A stretch of DNA of 64,000 nucleotides from positions 27,418 to 91,417 of the forward strand of contig JAQXIJ010000061.1 of NCBI GenBank assembly GCA_029007725.1, in the 5' to 3' direction. The stretch is from Bacillota bacterium. Lineage in GTDB: Bacteria; Bacillota; Clostridia; UBA1381. The number at the start of each line of letters is the position of its first letter. Positions within the stretch are counted from its first letter, which is position 1. This document shows positions 8,194 through 16,750 of this stretch, one piece after another. The notes under the pieces are model-generated. The model saw only the letters and a list, made by a program, of their open reading frames with translations. It did no database searches and was not told the DNA's origin. The translations under genes and the position numbers were made by a program.

Positions 8194-9894
8194 ATGGATT
8201 ATAGAGAATATACAATAAATAAAATTGCTGAGGCAGCGGGTCTTGAAAAAAGCATTATTACGGCTACGATTGAAATTCCACCGGAGCAAAAGTTGGGTGA
8301 TTTGGCTTTTCCATGCTTCGTATTAGCAAAAGTACTGCGCAAAGCTCCGCCGGTTATTGCCAAGGAGCTGGCGGAAAAATTTTCGGCTGACGAACATATA
8401 GCAAAAGCAGAAGCTGTAGGCGGATATTTGAATTTTTTCTATAACAGGGAGGACTTTACAAAAAATGTAATAAACGAAGTAAATACTAAAAAGGGAGACT
8501 TCGGAAAATCAGACATAGGCAGTGGAAAGACAGTTCTTGTTGAATTTTCTTCACCGAATATTGCAAAGCCGTTCCACATTGGACATCTGTTTTCTACAGC
8601 TGTCGGCAATTCTCTAGAAAGAATATATAGACAGCTTGGATATGATACAGTAAAAATAAATCATCTGGGTGATTGGGGCACACAATTCGGAAAGCTCATC
8701 TGTGCATATAAAAAATGGGGAGACAAGGAAGCAATTGAAAAGAACCCGATAAACGAGCTGCTCAAGATATATGTAAAATTCCATGAAGAGGCAGAAAAAA
8801 ATCCTGAGTTGGAGGATGAGGCAAGAGAATATTTTAAAAAGCTGGAAAACGGTGACAAGGAGGAAACCGAGTTGTGGCAGCATTTCCGAGATTTAAGCCT
8901 CGTCGAATTTAAACGTGTATATGATATGCTGGGCGTCAGCTTCGATTCATATGCGGGTGAGAGCTTCTATACAGACAAAATGTCCGAAATAGTAGATATT
9001 TTGCGTGAGAAAAATCTACTTGTTGAAAGCGATGGCGCACAGGTCGTTGATTTGTCCGAACTGAATGTTCCGCCATGTATAATTTTGAAATCAGACGGTG
9101 CAACAATTTATGCAACGCGTGATATTGCAGCGGCGCTTTATCGTCACAGAACATATAATTTTTATAAGAACATATACGTTGTAGGAACACCGCAGGCACT
9201 ACATTTTAAGCAGATTTTTGCGGTTATGAAAAAGGCAGGCTGGGACTGGGCGGACGACTGCGTTCATGTAGGCTTCGGATTGGTTAAATTCCCTGACAAA
9301 AAGTTGTCTACACGGCATGGTGACGTGGTATTTTTAGAAGATGTTCTGAAGGAATCAGTTCAAAAAACCTATGATATCATTGCGGAAAACAGTCCGGAAA
9401 TGGAAAACAAGCAAGAAGTTGCACAAAAGATAGGCATAGGAGCAATTTTGTATACCTTTCTAAAAAATTCGCGTGAAAAGGATATTGTATTCAGTTGGGA
9501 CAGTATGCTTGACTTTGAGGGGGAATCTGCGCCGTATGTACAGTACAGTTATGCACGCGGGAAGAGCATTTTAAGACGCAGCGGCGAATGCGATTTTGAT
9601 GGAGCGGACTTTTCTGCAGTTACATCTGATGACGAATATGCGCTTGTGTCGCAACTGAATGAATTTGGAACGGCTGTTGCAGACGCAGCGGACAAAAACG
9701 AGCCGTTTTATGTGAACCGGTATGTCACTAATCTCGCACGATTGTTTAATAAATTCTATAACAGCTGTCCTATTTTGAAGGAGAATGTTGCACCGGAGGT
9801 TAAAAAGGCACGTCTGGCAATAGTAAGCGCAACCTGCGAGGTTATACATTCGGCACTGGGACTTTTGGGCATAGAAACAGTGGAAAGTATGTAA
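8194..9894 (+). CDS. argS: Arginyl-tRNA synthetase
   Basis: ArgS is a class Ia synthetase that charges tRNA-Arg. The 566 residues show the N-terminal additional domain, the HIGH motif at about residues 128-131, the conserved NHLGDWGTQFG segment, a KMSKS-equivalent KLSTR near residue 369 and the C-terminal DALR anticodon-binding domain. The weak KMSKS is normal for ArgS. ATG 8194 follows AAGGGGT. It sits in the middle of the dprA-topA operon, with the TM1266-type gene starting 13 bases later. Confidence 0.97.
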   Translation: MDYREYTINKIAEAAGLEKSIITATIEIPPEQKLGDLAFPCFVLAKVLRKAPPVIAKELAEKFSADEHIAKAEAVGGYLNFFYNREDFTKNVINEVNTKKGDFGKSDIGSGKTVLVEFSSPNIAKPFHIGHLFSTAVGNSLERIYRQLGYDTVKINHLGDWGTQFGKLICAYKKWGDKEAIEKNPINELLKIYVKFHEEAEKNPELEDEAREYFKKLENGDKEETELWQHFRDLSLVEFKRVYDMLGVSFDSYAGESFYTDKMSEIVDILREKNLLVESDGAQVVDLSELNVPPCIILKSDGATIYATRDIAAALYRHRTYNFYKNIYVVGTPQALHFKQIFAVMKKAGWDWADDCVHVGFGLVKFPDKKLSTRHGDVVFLEDVLKESVQKTYDIIAENSPEMENKQEVAQKIGIGAILYTFLKNSREKDIVFSWDSMLDFEGESAPYVQYSYARGKSILRRSGECDFDGADFSAVTSDDEYALVSQLNEFGTAVADAADKNEPFYVNRYVTNLARLFNKFYNSCPILKENVAPEVKKARLAIVSATCEVIHSALGLLGIETVESM

Positions 9895-9907
9895 TGGGGG
9901 GTTGATG

Positions 9908-10153
9908 ATGGAAAGCAGAGTAGCCGTTATAGGCATAGTGGTTGAAAATTTCGATTCGGTGGAGAAACTTAATATGCTGCTGCATGAGTATTCGGCATAT
10001 ATTATAGCCAGAATGGGAATACCATATAAAAAGCGCAAAGTTTCGATTATAAGTGTTGCAATTGACGCACCGAACGATGTTATAAGCGCGCTTTCCGGAA
10101 AGATTGGAAGGCTTGACGGAATTACTTCAAAGACGCTGTATGCGAAACTGTAG
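9908..10153 (+). CDS. TM1266-family putative iron-only hydrogenase regulator (ACT-like fold)
   Basis: This 81-residue protein matches the TM1266/TIGR03959 family: the VAVIGIVVE opening, the LLHEYSAYIIARMGIPY stretch and the IDAPNDVISALSGKIGRL segment are hallmark sequence. The family has an ACT/NikR-C-like fold and is called a putative regulator because its genes usually lie beside [FeFe]-hydrogenase maturation genes; its biochemical role is unproven. None of hydE, hydF, hydG or a hydrogenase is in this window. ATG 9908 is chosen because GGGGGG ends six bases upstream; ATG 9905 and TTG 9902 are alternatives. It lies 13 bases after argS and 23 before the DUF6062 gene. Confidence 0.82.
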   Translation: MESRVAVIGIVVENFDSVEKLNMLLHEYSAYIIARMGIPYKKRKVSIISVAIDAPNDVISALSGKIGRLDGITSKTLYAKL

Positions 10154-10176
10154 GATGATAAATAGGAAACATAACA

Positions 10177-10869
10177 ATGAAAGAAACGATTTATACAATT
10201 CCGGTAAATGAGGCTTTTGAGCAGAACTGCAAATGTCCATTGTGCTTTCTTGAAGAAAAGCTTGAGGCCGAGGCGGTGGAATATGCGCTTGGACCCGCAA
10301 TGATGGAGCCGGATTGCCGCGAAATTTCAAATAAAAAGGGCTATTGCAACAAGCATTTTGAAATGATGTACAGACAGCCGAATAAGCTACCGCTTGCACT
10401 TGTTTTGGATACGCACCTTGAATATGTAAGAAAAATGATTGAGCAAACAGAACTTAAGCCACAGAAAAAAAGACTTTTTAAATCTAAAGACACCATAGAA
10501 AAAACGAGTTTGCAGCCGATTATTGACTCTTGCATGATATGTGAGAAAATAGAGCATACAATGTCACGCTATTATGACGTTCTTTTGCTGATGTGGAAAA
10601 ATGATGATGAGTTTAAAACAAAATTTGAGACTTCAAGCGGTTTTTGTCTGCCGCATTTTGAAAAGATGTATAAAATTTGCGATAGTGATGCTTTTGCGCA
10701 CGCGCTGTTTAAAAAGGAACTCTGTGTACTTGAGGATCTGCAGCATGATATACACAAGTTTACCCTGAAATTTGATTACCGAAACAAGGATATGGAGTGG
10801 GGGAATGCAAAGGATGCCCCAATACGCACGGTTGAAAAGCTAGCAGGATATATAAATAATAAAGACTGA
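10177..10869 (+). CDS. DUF6062-family cysteine-rich protein
   Basis: The 230-residue protein resembles the uncharacterised DUF6062 family of Clostridia. Visible features are a CPLCFLEE motif near residue 14, a CNKHFEMMY segment near residue 54, a second CxxC (CMICEKIEHTM, about residue 114) and a second CLPHFEKMY segment (about residue 158). The repeated Cys-x-x-Cys plus Cys-x-x-His arrangement suggests two related metal-binding halves. There is no signal peptide or membrane segment. It is the last gene of the dprA-topA operon and ends at a strong terminator. Function is unknown; zinc or iron-sulfur binding is inference. Confidence 0.75.
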   Translation: MKETIYTIPVNEAFEQNCKCPLCFLEEKLEAEAVEYALGPAMMEPDCREISNKKGYCNKHFEMMYRQPNKLPLALVLDTHLEYVRKMIEQTELKPQKKRLFKSKDTIEKTSLQPIIDSCMICEKIEHTMSRYYDVLLLMWKNDDEFKTKFETSSGFCLPHFEKMYKICDSDAFAHALFKKELCVLEDLQHDIHKFTLKFDYRNKDMEWGNAKDAPIRTVEKLAGYINNKD

Positions 10870-10876
10870 TGTTATG

Positions 10877-10910
10877 AAAAAAGCACGGTGCATAAACACT
10901 GTGCTTTTTT
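10877..10910. terminator. Bidirectional terminator between DUF6062 gene and lysR-type gene
   Basis: The near-perfect stem AAAAAGCACGGTG/CACTGTGCTTTTTT has A and T runs on both sides. It lies between two convergent genes and can serve both. Confidence 0.88.
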
Positions 10911-10912
10911 GA

Positions 10913-11797
10913 CTATGCTGATAAACTCAAAATCATTCGTTCCAGTTCTTTTGCGGCAACGCTTAATGGCTGGTATTTTCTTTTTATAAGACAAATGCTT
11001 CTGGAAGGGATTTTTTCAATAAGTTCGACTATTCGCACATTGTCCGACGGATGTATAAATTCGCGTGGAACAAATCCGATGCCGAGGTTTGCTTCTACCA
11101 TAGGCAAAATTTGGTCAGCAGTGAAGGCTTCGATGTCGGGACGATATACAAGACCGTAGCTTGAAAAAAATTCTGAATAAAATTCAAAAGATTTTGTGTC
11201 GGAGCCGAGGGAAATAAGCGGATAGTTTTTAAAATCTGCAAGTGAAACCTTCTTACCTATAAGAGCGGTGAAATCCGGCGGACAGATAGCTGTTTCGTGT
11301 ATGTGTTTTATATTAGTTTGAACGAGGGAGGCAGAAACAGATGTAGGAGTGGTAATTACTGCAAAATCCGCGACACCCTCATTTATAGCACACATCGCCT
11401 GTGGCGTTGAATAATTGCTGATTCTGAGCTTTATTTTAGGATAAAGCATCCGGTATTTTTTTAGAACTGGCAACAGCAAACACCGCAGTGCAACTTCGCT
11501 TGCTGCAACAAAAACCGTGCCGCTTGCGAGATTTGTGCTATTAGTAATTTCTGCTTCTGCTGCCTCAATATGCTCAAAGGCAATGCGGACGTGACTGTAC
11601 AGTTTTTCGCCTTCAATAGTCAGCTTCATGCCGCGGTTTGTCCGTGAAAAAAGCGGACAGCCGAGCTGACTTTCAAGATTTTTTATGGTTCGTGTAAGAT
11701 TCGGCTGATTATTCAGCAAAAACTTGGCAGCATGGGATATACTTCCATATTTCGCCACATAATAGAACACTCTGTAATAGTCATAGCTTATATTCAT
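10913..11797 (-). CDS. LysR-family transcriptional regulator
   Basis: A 294-residue LysR regulator with an N-terminal winged helix-turn-helix (about residues 1-60: GSISHAAKFLLNNQPNLTR is the recognition region) and a periplasmic-binding-like effector domain. I start at ATG 11797, behind GGAG (11804-11808 region), rather than at the upstream in-frame ATG at 11857, because the shorter form begins as LysR proteins do. It is flanked by a convergent operon on one side and glmM, read in the same direction, on the other, so no divergent target gene reveals its regulon. Confidence 0.9.
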   Translation of the reverse strand: MNISYDYYRVFYYVAKYGSISHAAKFLLNNQPNLTRTIKNLESQLGCPLFSRTNRGMKLTIEGEKLYSHVRIAFEHIEAAEAEITNSTNLASGTVFVAASEVALRCLLLPVLKKYRMLYPKIKLRISNYSTPQAMCAINEGVADFAVITTPTSVSASLVQTNIKHIHETAICPPDFTALIGKKVSLADFKNYPLISLGSDTKSFEFYSEFFSSYGLVYRPDIEAFTADQILPMVEANLGIGFVPREFIHPSDNVRIVELIEKIPSRSICLIKRKYQPLSVAAKELERMILSLSA

Positions 11798-11995
11798 ATA
11801 AAAACTCCAATATATTATAATGATATTGTTAATATGCGTATTATAATTTTTACACATATAGTTAATAGTATTATAATATTAAAGATATCAAATGTTAATA
11901 TTGCAATTTGTATTATTCTGCCATAGTAGGGTATGTTTTCTATTGTCCGTTTTACTGGTTCTGTTCATTCTTTACTAATTGAGGAATATTATTTT

Positions 11996-13345
11996 TTAGT
12001 TGAGACGTGCTTCTATTATATTCGCAAGGTAGCGAGCTTTTTGTGTAATTATATCCTGATTTTCGCCTTCGATCATTACACGTACGCAAGGCTCTGTGCC
12101 TGAAGCTCGAACCAAAACGCGGCCTTTTCCGGCAAATTCATCTTCAAGATGCTGAATCTCGTCAATGATTACCGGATCACTTGTATAATTCTTCTTTTTC
12201 TTGTTTGATACTTTTGCATTGACAATGCATTGCGGCATTGTTTCATATATTTTTGCAAGATCAGACATTTTCTTGCCCGAGAGTTTAAGAATTTTCAAAA
12301 GATTAAGAGCAGAAACAAGTCCGTCACCTGTAGTGTTGTGGTTAAGGAAGATGATGTGACCGGAAGCCTCTCCGCCGAGGCTATAGCCGGATTTAAGCAT
12401 TTCCTCAAGTACATATCTGTCGCCTACGGCCGTCTGAACGGTATTTATGCCAAGTTCTTCGGCTTTTAAGATAAGTCCGAGATTTGACATAACCGTAACA
12501 ACAAGGGTGTCCTTTCTGAGCATTCCCTGTGATTTTAGATAATTTGCACAGATAAGCATAACCTTGTCCCCATCGATAACGTTTCCGAGCTCGTCAATTA
12601 CCATAAGTCTGTCGGCGTCACCGTCGAAAGAAAGACCAATGTCGACATTGATATTCTTTACATAATTGCTGAAATCAGAGGTATGCGTTGAACCACAGTT
12701 AAGATTAACGTTGGTGCCATTGGGGTGGTTATGCACCACAAATGCTTCGCCGCCAAGCGCAGAAATTACGCGCGGAGCCGTTTTGTAGCTTGCACCATTT
12801 GCGCAGTCTATCGCAATGCGCATGTCGTTTAGATCGCAGTCAATTACATTTTTTGCAAATTCAGTATAGTCCTCAACCGCCGTTTCGCAGTGTTTTACCG
12901 TTCCAACGTCATCTCCTGTGGGCATATCAATTTCTTCGGCATTGTCAAGGATAATTGCTTCAATTCTTTCTTCAATTGTGTCGCTGAGCTTATAGCCGTT
13001 TGAATTAAATATTTTTATTCCGTTGTATTCGGCGGAATTGTGCGAAGCGGAAATCATAATTCCTGCCTCGGCTTCATATTTTCTTGTAAGATAGGCAACT
13101 GCAGGTGTCGGAATTATGCCGAGCGTGACAACCTGTGCGCCGACAGAGCAAAGCCCTGCAGCGAGTGCGGATTCAAGCATATCGCAGGATATACGCGTAT
13201 CCTTCCCGATAAGAATTTTTGGTTTTCTGTGGCACTCTTCGGTGAGTACAAATGCGGCTGCCTGACCGATTTTAAATGCAATTTCGCAGGTTAGTTCTTG
13301 ATTTGCAACGCCTCTTGCGCCGTCTGTTCCGAATAATCTTCCCAT
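11996..13345 (-). CDS. glmM: Phosphoglucosamine mutase
   Basis: GlmM converts glucosamine 6-phosphate to glucosamine 1-phosphate on the way to UDP-GlcNAc and peptidoglycan. The 449 residues have the four-domain phosphohexomutase layout: MGRLFGTDGARG at the N-terminus, the active-serine loop ISASHN near residue 100, the metal-binding DGDADR near residue 240, and the C-terminal phosphate-binding RASGTEPCVRVM. ATG 13345 follows AGGAGG; an upstream TTG at 13357 overlaps that ribosome binding site and is rejected. It lies 21 bases after glmS and is almost certainly co-transcribed with it, so the ribozyme in the glmS leader affects both. Confidence 0.96.
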   Translation of the reverse strand: MGRLFGTDGARGVANQELTCEIAFKIGQAAAFVLTEECHRKPKILIGKDTRISCDMLESALAAGLCSVGAQVVTLGIIPTPAVAYLTRKYEAEAGIMISASHNSAEYNGIKIFNSNGYKLSDTIEERIEAIILDNAEEIDMPTGDDVGTVKHCETAVEDYTEFAKNVIDCDLNDMRIAIDCANGASYKTAPRVISALGGEAFVVHNHPNGTNVNLNCGSTHTSDFSNYVKNINVDIGLSFDGDADRLMVIDELGNVIDGDKVMLICANYLKSQGMLRKDTLVVTVMSNLGLILKAEELGINTVQTAVGDRYVLEEMLKSGYSLGGEASGHIIFLNHNTTGDGLVSALNLLKILKLSGKKMSDLAKIYETMPQCIVNAKVSNKKKKNYTSDPVIIDEIQHLEDEFAGKGRVLVRASGTEPCVRVMIEGENQDIITQKARYLANIIEARLN

Positions 13346-13366
13346 ATTTTCCTCCAAAAAGTATTT

Positions 13367-15175
13367 TTATTCAACCGTAACCGATTTTGCAAGGTTTCTC
13401 GGCTTATCTACATCAAATCCTTTTGCCGTGCATACATGGTAAGCCAAAAGCTGCAACGGTATGATTGCAGGAAGCGGAGCTAAAATCGGATTGATTTTCG
13501 GCAGCTCAATGATTTCATTATAAGCTGAGGTGTCCGAAAGGCATGATGTAAAGCCGACTGTATGTGCTCCCCTTGCCGTAACCTCCTTTACGTTGCTGTT
13601 TAGCTTGTTGCTTATATCGGGATTGGTGCAGATGGAAATAACAACCGTACCATCCTCGATAAGTGCTATAGGACCGTGCTTAAGCTCACCGCTTGCATAG
13701 GCGTCGGAATGAATATATGATATTTCCTTTAATTTCAGTGATGCCTCCATTGCAACAAAGTAGTCAAGACCTCTGCCAAGGAAATATACATCGTGTTCTT
13801 TTGCAATTTTTTTCGAAAGAGCTTTAATCTTTTCATCAAGTGCTATTGCTTCGTTTATCGCACCGTCAAGATTCAAAAGCTGATTTTTCAACTCGTCAAG
13901 CACAGGTGCTACTGTAGTTTTTTTAAGTTCCGCAAGGTGAATTGCAAAAAGGTAAAAAGCAACAAGCTGTGTTGTGTAGGCTTTTGTTGAGGCAACTGCG
14001 ATTTCAGGACCGGCATAAGTGTAGAACACATAGTCCGCCTCGCGTGCGATGGAAGAACCAACCACATTTGTTATTGCATATACCTTGTTGCACTCTTTTT
14101 TTGCCATTCTCAAAACGGCGAGGGTGTCGGCTGTTTCGCCGGATTGGCTTACGACAAGAACTGCCGTGTGCTCGTTTATGAGCGGTTCGCCGTAGCGGAA
14201 TTCAGAAGCAAGGCAAACTTCACACGGAATTTTTGCAAGGGTTTCGATAGCTTTTTTGCCGACAAGACCGGCATGGTATGCTGTACCGCAGGCAACTATA
14301 TACAGTTTTTCAATTTTGTCGCTGAATTCTATATTATCCAAATTAAGGTTAAGATTCTTGTCGAGTCTGCCTCTTAAAGTATTCCTAATTGCCTGTGGCT
14401 GTTCATGAATTTCTTTAAGCATAAAGTGTTCATAACCTTCTTTTTGCGACGCCTGCGCAGAAAACTGCACTTTGTAGACCTCTTTTTTTATAGGTGCCGA
14501 ATTTGTGTCACAGATAGAAACGCCGTCCTTCTTCAGCACGACGAATTCGTTATCGTTTAATAAATAAACGTCCTTGGTTTCCGATAAAATCGCAGGAATA
14601 TCCGACGCAATGAAATTACCGTCTTTTCCCAGACCCACGATAAGCGGACTATCCTTTCGTACTGCAATGATTTTGTCGGGCTCATACGAGCATACTACAC
14701 CCAGTGCATAGCTTCCGTCCAATTTTTTTGCTGCTTTTTGTACAGCGGAAAGAAGGTCACCGTCATAGTAATAGTCAATAAGGTGTGGGATAACTTCGGT
14801 ATCCGTTTCCGATACGAATACATATCCTTTATCTTTAAGAAAAGCTTTCAGTGCTTCGTGATTTTCGATGATTCCGTTATGAACGACAGCGATAGTTCCG
14901 CTTTCATTTGTATGCGGATGCGAATTTTTAACAGAAGGTACTCCGTGTGTTGCCCAGCGTGTATGACCAATACCAAGATTACCTTTGGCCGGTGATTTGG
15001 AAAGGACCTCGCGCAGTACAGACAGTCTGCCTTTTTCCTTGGCAACACGCAGCTTTTCTCCGTCAAAAACCGCTATGCCGGCAGAGTCGTAGCCTCTGTA
15101 TTCAAGACTTTCAAGTCCGTTTAAAAGTAATTCCGTTGCATTTTTTGCTCCGATATAACCAACTATTCCACACAT
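13367..15175 (-). CDS. glmS: Glucosamine-6-phosphate synthase (isomerizing)
   Basis: GlmS makes glucosamine 6-phosphate from fructose 6-phosphate and glutamine, the first step of amino-sugar synthesis. The 602 residues comprise an N-terminal glutaminase domain beginning MCGIVGYIG, where Cys becomes the nucleophile after Met removal, the GHTRWATHG segment near residue 70, and two sugar-isomerase (SIS) domains with SQSGETADT and the C-terminal LAKSVTVE. ATG 15175 follows AGGAG. Its leader carries a glmS ribozyme, so expression should fall when glucosamine 6-phosphate accumulates. Confidence 0.98.
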   Translation of the reverse strand: MCGIVGYIGAKNATELLLNGLESLEYRGYDSAGIAVFDGEKLRVAKEKGRLSVLREVLSKSPAKGNLGIGHTRWATHGVPSVKNSHPHTNESGTIAVVHNGIIENHEALKAFLKDKGYVFVSETDTEVIPHLIDYYYDGDLLSAVQKAAKKLDGSYALGVVCSYEPDKIIAVRKDSPLIVGLGKDGNFIASDIPAILSETKDVYLLNDNEFVVLKKDGVSICDTNSAPIKKEVYKVQFSAQASQKEGYEHFMLKEIHEQPQAIRNTLRGRLDKNLNLNLDNIEFSDKIEKLYIVACGTAYHAGLVGKKAIETLAKIPCEVCLASEFRYGEPLINEHTAVLVVSQSGETADTLAVLRMAKKECNKVYAITNVVGSSIAREADYVFYTYAGPEIAVASTKAYTTQLVAFYLFAIHLAELKKTTVAPVLDELKNQLLNLDGAINEAIALDEKIKALSKKIAKEHDVYFLGRGLDYFVAMEASLKLKEISYIHSDAYASGELKHGPIALIEDGTVVISICTNPDISNKLNSNVKEVTARGAHTVGFTSCLSDTSAYNEIIELPKINPILAPLPAIIPLQLLAYHVCTAKGFDVDKPRNLAKSVTVE

Positions 15176-15304
15176 GATTATTCTCCTTATAACAAAAGAA
15201 CGCAGGAAACTACAATATCATAAATGATACTGCAGCTCGCATACAGTTCATTTGTGACATTTTTAATATTAAATTTATCATTGCATAATTCCTTGTTTAC
15301 AGAT

Positions 15305-15425
15305 TACTCCATTGCTTTGAGAATTATGCTTTCGACATGACTGCCGTGGGACATCCGCCGATAAATTCGATACTCCCCATCCTCGTCAACCGGTGTCATC
15401 AGCTGGTTCTGGCGCTTCTTTTTAT
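15305..15425 (-). ncRNA. glmS self-cleaving ribozyme / riboswitch
   Basis: Read on the minus strand, the leader of glmS contains the diagnostic core: AAGCGCCAGAACC with the cleavage site between positions 15416 (A) and 15415 (G), then GTTGACGAGGATGGGGAGT, then ATCGGCGGATG before a closing 3' hairpin. These are the P1, P2.1, P2.2 and P3 elements of the known glmS ribozyme, which cleaves its own message when it binds glucosamine 6-phosphate as cofactor. The 3' boundary is approximate. Confidence 0.95.
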
Positions 15426-15482
15426 CGATAAAACTGCCCAATATCCTTTCATAATATTTTGATGACAAAACAGTTTTATATT

Positions 15483-15511
15483 ATTATACACACAAATGAA
15501 AAAAAAGTCAA
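15483..15511 (-). promoter_or_regulatory. Promoter for glmS-glmM
   Basis: On the minus strand TTGACT (15506-15511) and TATAAT (15483-15488) are exactly 17 bases apart. Transcription would start near 15476, about 60 nt before the ribozyme cleavage site, giving a leader of about 300 nt. Confidence 0.85.
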
Positions 15512-15540
15512 TGAATTTATGCAGCTTATTACATAAATAC

Positions 15541-15563
15541 AAAAATCCCGCTTTTATAAGCGG
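15541..15563 (-). terminator. Rho-independent terminator of the PHP gene
   Basis: On the minus strand the stem CCGCTT/AAGCGG with a four-base loop is followed by GATTTTT, 44 bases past the PHP stop codon. Confidence 0.75.
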
Positions 15564-15606
15564 AATTCAGACTGTCAAAAAAGTAAGTAAACCACAATAA
15601 GTGACA

Positions 15607-16284
15607 TTATCTGTAAAAAGAAAAAGTCTTTGCCTGTCTGCTTTTTACGGCAGCAATGAAGTCTTCTTCATTTGAAAATGGTTCTTCGGCTGACATTCCG
15701 GCAAGATGTATCTGATTGCTTCCGATATGGTTGTCGCTGCCAGCTGTTTTTAAAAGTCCGTATTCGTCAGCGAACATAAGCGCCATTTTGTTTTCGAGTT
15801 CTGCTCGATTGGCATTTATAACTTCAACGCCGTCGATACATTCGGGAAAAAGTCGTATGTGGTCAATATAATCCGCTTGACGGTACGGATGTGCTTGAAT
15901 TACCAGAGCACCGTTTTCCCTGAAAAAATTCAACTCATCGCTCTTTTTCATCTGCATTATCTGCGGATTTTTCAAAAACCATTTTTTGTCAAGACCATAG
16001 ACCAAAAAATCTGTGCCCTTGTATGATGATTCTATTCCGAAAAACACCTTCAAGCCTATTTCATTTCCGATTTTAACACCCTTTTCGTAGTCGGAAAAAT
16101 AAAATTCAATCTTCTGTTCATACGGTAGAGAAGAATCCGTATTTATATTTCCATCAAGAAAATGATTAGTTATAAAAACTCCGTCATAGCCGCAGCTTTT
16201 GTAGAAAGCAAGAGTTTCCCCGACAGAAGCCTGAGCACACTTGCTGACCGGCGAGGTATGGAGATGAGTTTCATATTTGTACAT
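15607..16284 (-). CDS. PHP-domain phosphoesterase-like protein
   Basis: PHP-domain proteins are TIM-barrel metalloenzymes that hydrolyse phosphoesters; this stand-alone type could act on nucleotides or small phosphates. The 225 residues begin with the metal-binding ETHLHTS motif, followed by TNHFLDG near residue 40, AHPYRQ near residue 130 and a late GSDNHIG near residue 185, all carrying expected His and Asp ligands. I start at ATG 16284, behind AAAGGTG, because it places the first HxH motif about six residues in; an in-frame ATG at 16338 would add an unrelated leader. It is divergent from csoR. Confidence 0.85.
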   Translation of the reverse strand: MYKYETHLHTSPVSKCAQASVGETLAFYKSCGYDGVFITNHFLDGNINTDSSLPYEQKIEFYFSDYEKGVKIGNEIGLKVFFGIESSYKGTDFLVYGLDKKWFLKNPQIMQMKKSDELNFFRENGALVIQAHPYRQADYIDHIRLFPECIDGVEVINANRAELENKMALMFADEYGLLKTAGSDNHIGSNQIHLAGMSAEEPFSNEEDFIAAVKSRQAKTFSFYR

Positions 16285-16362
16285 TATAATCACACCTTTC
16301 ACTTTTATTATTATAGTATTGGTATGTAGTGTTGTCAATATAAATTTGATTCAAAATTTTCC

Positions 16363-16412
16363 TTGACAAATACCCCATATGGATATATATTTAAAATACC
16401 TATATGGGGTAT
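16363..16412 (+). promoter_or_regulatory. csoR promoter with overlapping CsoR-type operator
   Basis: TTGACA (16363-16368) and TATATT (16386-16391) are 17 bases apart. A perfect 11-bp inverted repeat, ATACCCCATAT at 16370-16380 and ATATGGGGTAT at 16402-16412, brackets the -10 box and start site. CsoR repressors bind inverted G/C tracts within T/A-rich ends of this kind, so this is the expected copper-responsive operator. The 21-bp spacing between halves is inferred to suit a tetramer. Confidence 0.8.
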
Positions 16413-16427
16413 ATTGGAGGTGTAAGA

Positions 16428-16736
16428 TTGGAAGAAAATAAGTTCTGCTGCCCGTGCGAAAAGCGCACAATGCGTTCGGATGAACAAAAAAAACTGCTAT
16501 TGAATCGACTTAAGCGCATTGAAGGACAGGTGCGCGGCATACAAGCTATGATTGAACGCGATGCATACTGTAACGATGTTTTGATACAGTCGGCGGCGGT
16601 TAGTGCAGCGATTAATGCGTTTAATAAAGAAATTTTGGCAAGTCATATACACGGCTGTGTTGTTCGTGATATACGTGCTGGAAAAGACGAGGTTGTGGAC
16701 GAGCTTGTTGCAACCATTCAAAAGCTTATGAAGTGA
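16428..16736 (+). CDS. csoR: CsoR-family copper-sensing repressor
   Basis: CsoR is an all-helical tetrameric repressor that leaves DNA when it binds Cu(I). The 102 residues include [15 protein letters not shown] (DNA-facing helix) and the Cu(I) ligand set x-Cys-His-Cys: Cys in RDAYCND and the HIHGC motif with His and Cys four apart. A CCP-containing N-terminal tail (FCCPCEKR) adds further cysteines. I choose TTG 16428 because GGAGG lies 7 bases upstream; ATG 16404 falls inside the operator near the transcription start. The stop is followed two bases later by the ribosome binding site of copA. Confidence 0.9.
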   Translation: MEENKFCCPCEKRTMRSDEQKKLLLNRLKRIEGQVRGIQAMIERDAYCNDVLIQSAAVSAAINAFNKEILASHIHGCVVRDIRAGKDEVVDELVATIQKLMK

Positions 16737-16750
16737 CGGAGGAGACGAAT

